Assembly: GCA_963675435.1 (NCBI GenBank)
Contig: OY776216.1
Span: forward strand, 1,736,001-1,800,000
DNA: 64,000 nucleotides
Reading direction: 5' to 3'
Source of the DNA: Saccharicrinis sp963675435
GTDB lineage: Bacteria; Bacteroidota; Bacteroidia; Bacteroidales; Marinilabiliaceae
Of this stretch, positions 63,046-64,000 are shown one piece after another. The translations under genes were made by a program, and so were the position numbers. Within the stretch, counting starts at the first letter, position 1; each line of letters begins with the position of its first letter. A model generated the notes under the pieces. It saw nothing but the letters and a program-made list of their open reading frames with translations, was not told the DNA's origin and ran no database searches.

Positions 63046-64000
63046 ATGAAGCCGTTTAATAAAAAGAATCAACGATTAATAAGAATTTCTATTCTTTTGG
63101 CAGCTATAGTATTACTAATCTGCTGTACAACTCCAAAGCAAACGAAAGTTAGTTTTTACCATTGGAAATCAAAAGCAAAAGATGTTTTTACAAAGGAGGG
63201 TCTAGAACTTCAGTCGATTCATAAAATTTATATGCATTATTTTGATGTCGATCAGGTAAATACATTACATCATTGGGATGATGGGATTTATCCTGTGTAT
63301 CCATTGACGCATGTAGATGAGGTATATAAAAGTTCTGAAATTGTACCTGTGGTTTTTATAGTGAATAAGGTTTTAATAGATGCAGATATAAAAAAACTGG
63401 CTCAAAAAATTAAAAAATTAGTGGATGAAATTAGTTTGCACCAGTTTGGAAAAAAAATAAATTCACTTCAGGTAGATTGTGATTGGAGCAATTCAACACG
63501 CTATAATTATTTTGAGTTACTTAATCTTTTAAAGAGAGATTATCAGCTTAGCTGTACTATCCGATTACACCAGGTCAAATATCAATCTGAAACAGGTTTA
63601 CCTCCGGTTGATGAGGGCGTGTTAATGTTGTATAATGTTGGTGATTTATCTGATTTTTCTGCCAACTCAATCTTAACCAATGCAATTGTTTCTCAGTATG
63701 TAAATGATAATACAGATTATCCAATTCCATTAAGTTTGGCTTTGCCGTTATTATCACAAACAGTGTTAAAGAATAAGGATGGTGCAATAAAACTAATAAA
63801 AGGGGTAGACGCTCAGTTATTTAATCAGGATACAAATCATTTTATTAAATTAAGTGATCACATCTATTCTGTGGTCAGCGATACTTTGTATAAAGGGTTT
63901 TATTTATCTGTGGATGATCAAATAAAACTGGAAATGAGTGATGCTGAAGTCGTTAAAAAATCATATCAAATCATTAAACACAGTAAAATGAATATAGACG
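63046..64000 (+). CDS. Predicted lipoprotein, TIM-barrel-like (C-terminus beyond window)
   Basis: At least 318 aa from the ATG at 63046; the frame stays open to the window edge. Lipoprotein-type signal (LLAAIVLLICCTTPKQ). The segments IHKIYMHYFDVDQVN, NSLQVDCDWSNSTRYNYFEL and CTIRLHQVKYQSETGLPPVD follow the strand-helix order of a glycosidase-like TIM barrel, with QVDCDW at the place of a core strand. No enzyme can be named. Not in an operon with the preceding minus-strand gene. Confidence 0.7.
   Translation, partial: MKPFNKKNQRLIRISILLAAIVLLICCTTPKQTKVSFYHWKSKAKDVFTKEGLELQSIHKIYMHYFDVDQVNTLHHWDDGIYPVYPLTHVDEVYKSSEIVPVVFIVNKVLIDADIKKLAQKIKKLVDEISLHQFGKKINSLQVDCDWSNSTRYNYFELLNLLKRDYQLSCTIRLHQVKYQSETGLPPVDEGVLMLYNVGDLSDFSANSILTNAIVSQYVNDNTDYPIPLSLALPLLSQTVLKNKDGAIKLIKGVDAQLFNQDTNHFIKLSDHIYSVVSDTLYKGFYLSVDDQIKLEMSDAEVVKKSYQIIKHSKMNID

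Overview
The window looks like a chromosome segment of a low-GC Bacteroidota species, probably a marine or sediment Marinilabiliales-type organism. The evidence is a type IX secretion C-terminal sorting domain on the large surface protein, a TamB/TamL pair with TamL as a lipoprotein, DUF6266 and DUF2116-like Zn-ribbon genes, A-rich start regions without strong Shine-Dalgarno motifs, and LytTR and NarL-type regulators. The species assignment is inference.

Layout. 1-4.98 kb is housekeeping: the 5' end of an inositol monophosphatase family gene, mtaB, a PIN-PhoH ATPase, folC, and a tRNA cluster (three tandem tRNA-Val(UAC), tRNA-Gly(GCC), tRNA-Leu(UAA)). 5-9.2 kb is a decayed zone: an ISL3-type transposase remnant, a DUF6266 gene, a Zn-ribbon gene and a tyrosine recombinase gene, each interrupted by one of two small non-coding inverted-repeat elements (called MITE-A and MITE-B here).

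9.28-38.65 kb is the main discovery. It is an integron-type cassette array of about 14 cassettes. Nearly all cassette genes are on the + strand and are small secreted, lipo- or membrane proteins of unknown function. They are separated by imperfectly palindromic attC sites. In ten cassettes the first ~10 bases (GTTRRRY type) are the reverse complement (9/10 or 10/10) of the bases that open the attC after the gene, as expected if each cassette excises as a circle. Four copies of one group II intron (three 2049 bp, one deleted to 1181 bp) sit at the 3' core of attC sites. Three copies of an IS91-like module (HUH transposase plus tyrosine recombinase; one intact, one broken by MITE-A and MITE-B, one truncated) sit directly after the 5' core of attC sites. 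No intact integron integrase is present; the broken tyrosine recombinase just upstream of cassette 1 is the only candidate. Larger cargo includes an alpha-L-fucosidase-like lipoprotein, an LrgA/LrgB pair and a membrane-anchored LuxR-type protein.

38.65-40.3 kb is a second decayed zone: a truncated IS91-like end, a 12-unit array of short repeats with a 20-21 bp period, and a [FeFe]-hydrogenase-like pseudogene. 40.4-64 kb is ordinary chromosome: a LytTR response regulator with a LytS-type sensor kinase, a 1696-residue surface protein with five tandem 249-bp repeats, an aldo/keto reductase, a sensory and outer-membrane gene cluster (PAS histidine kinase, NarL regulator, receiver-only protein, porin-like protein, PstS-like binding protein), tamB-tamL, a small membrane protein and the start of a predicted lipoprotein.
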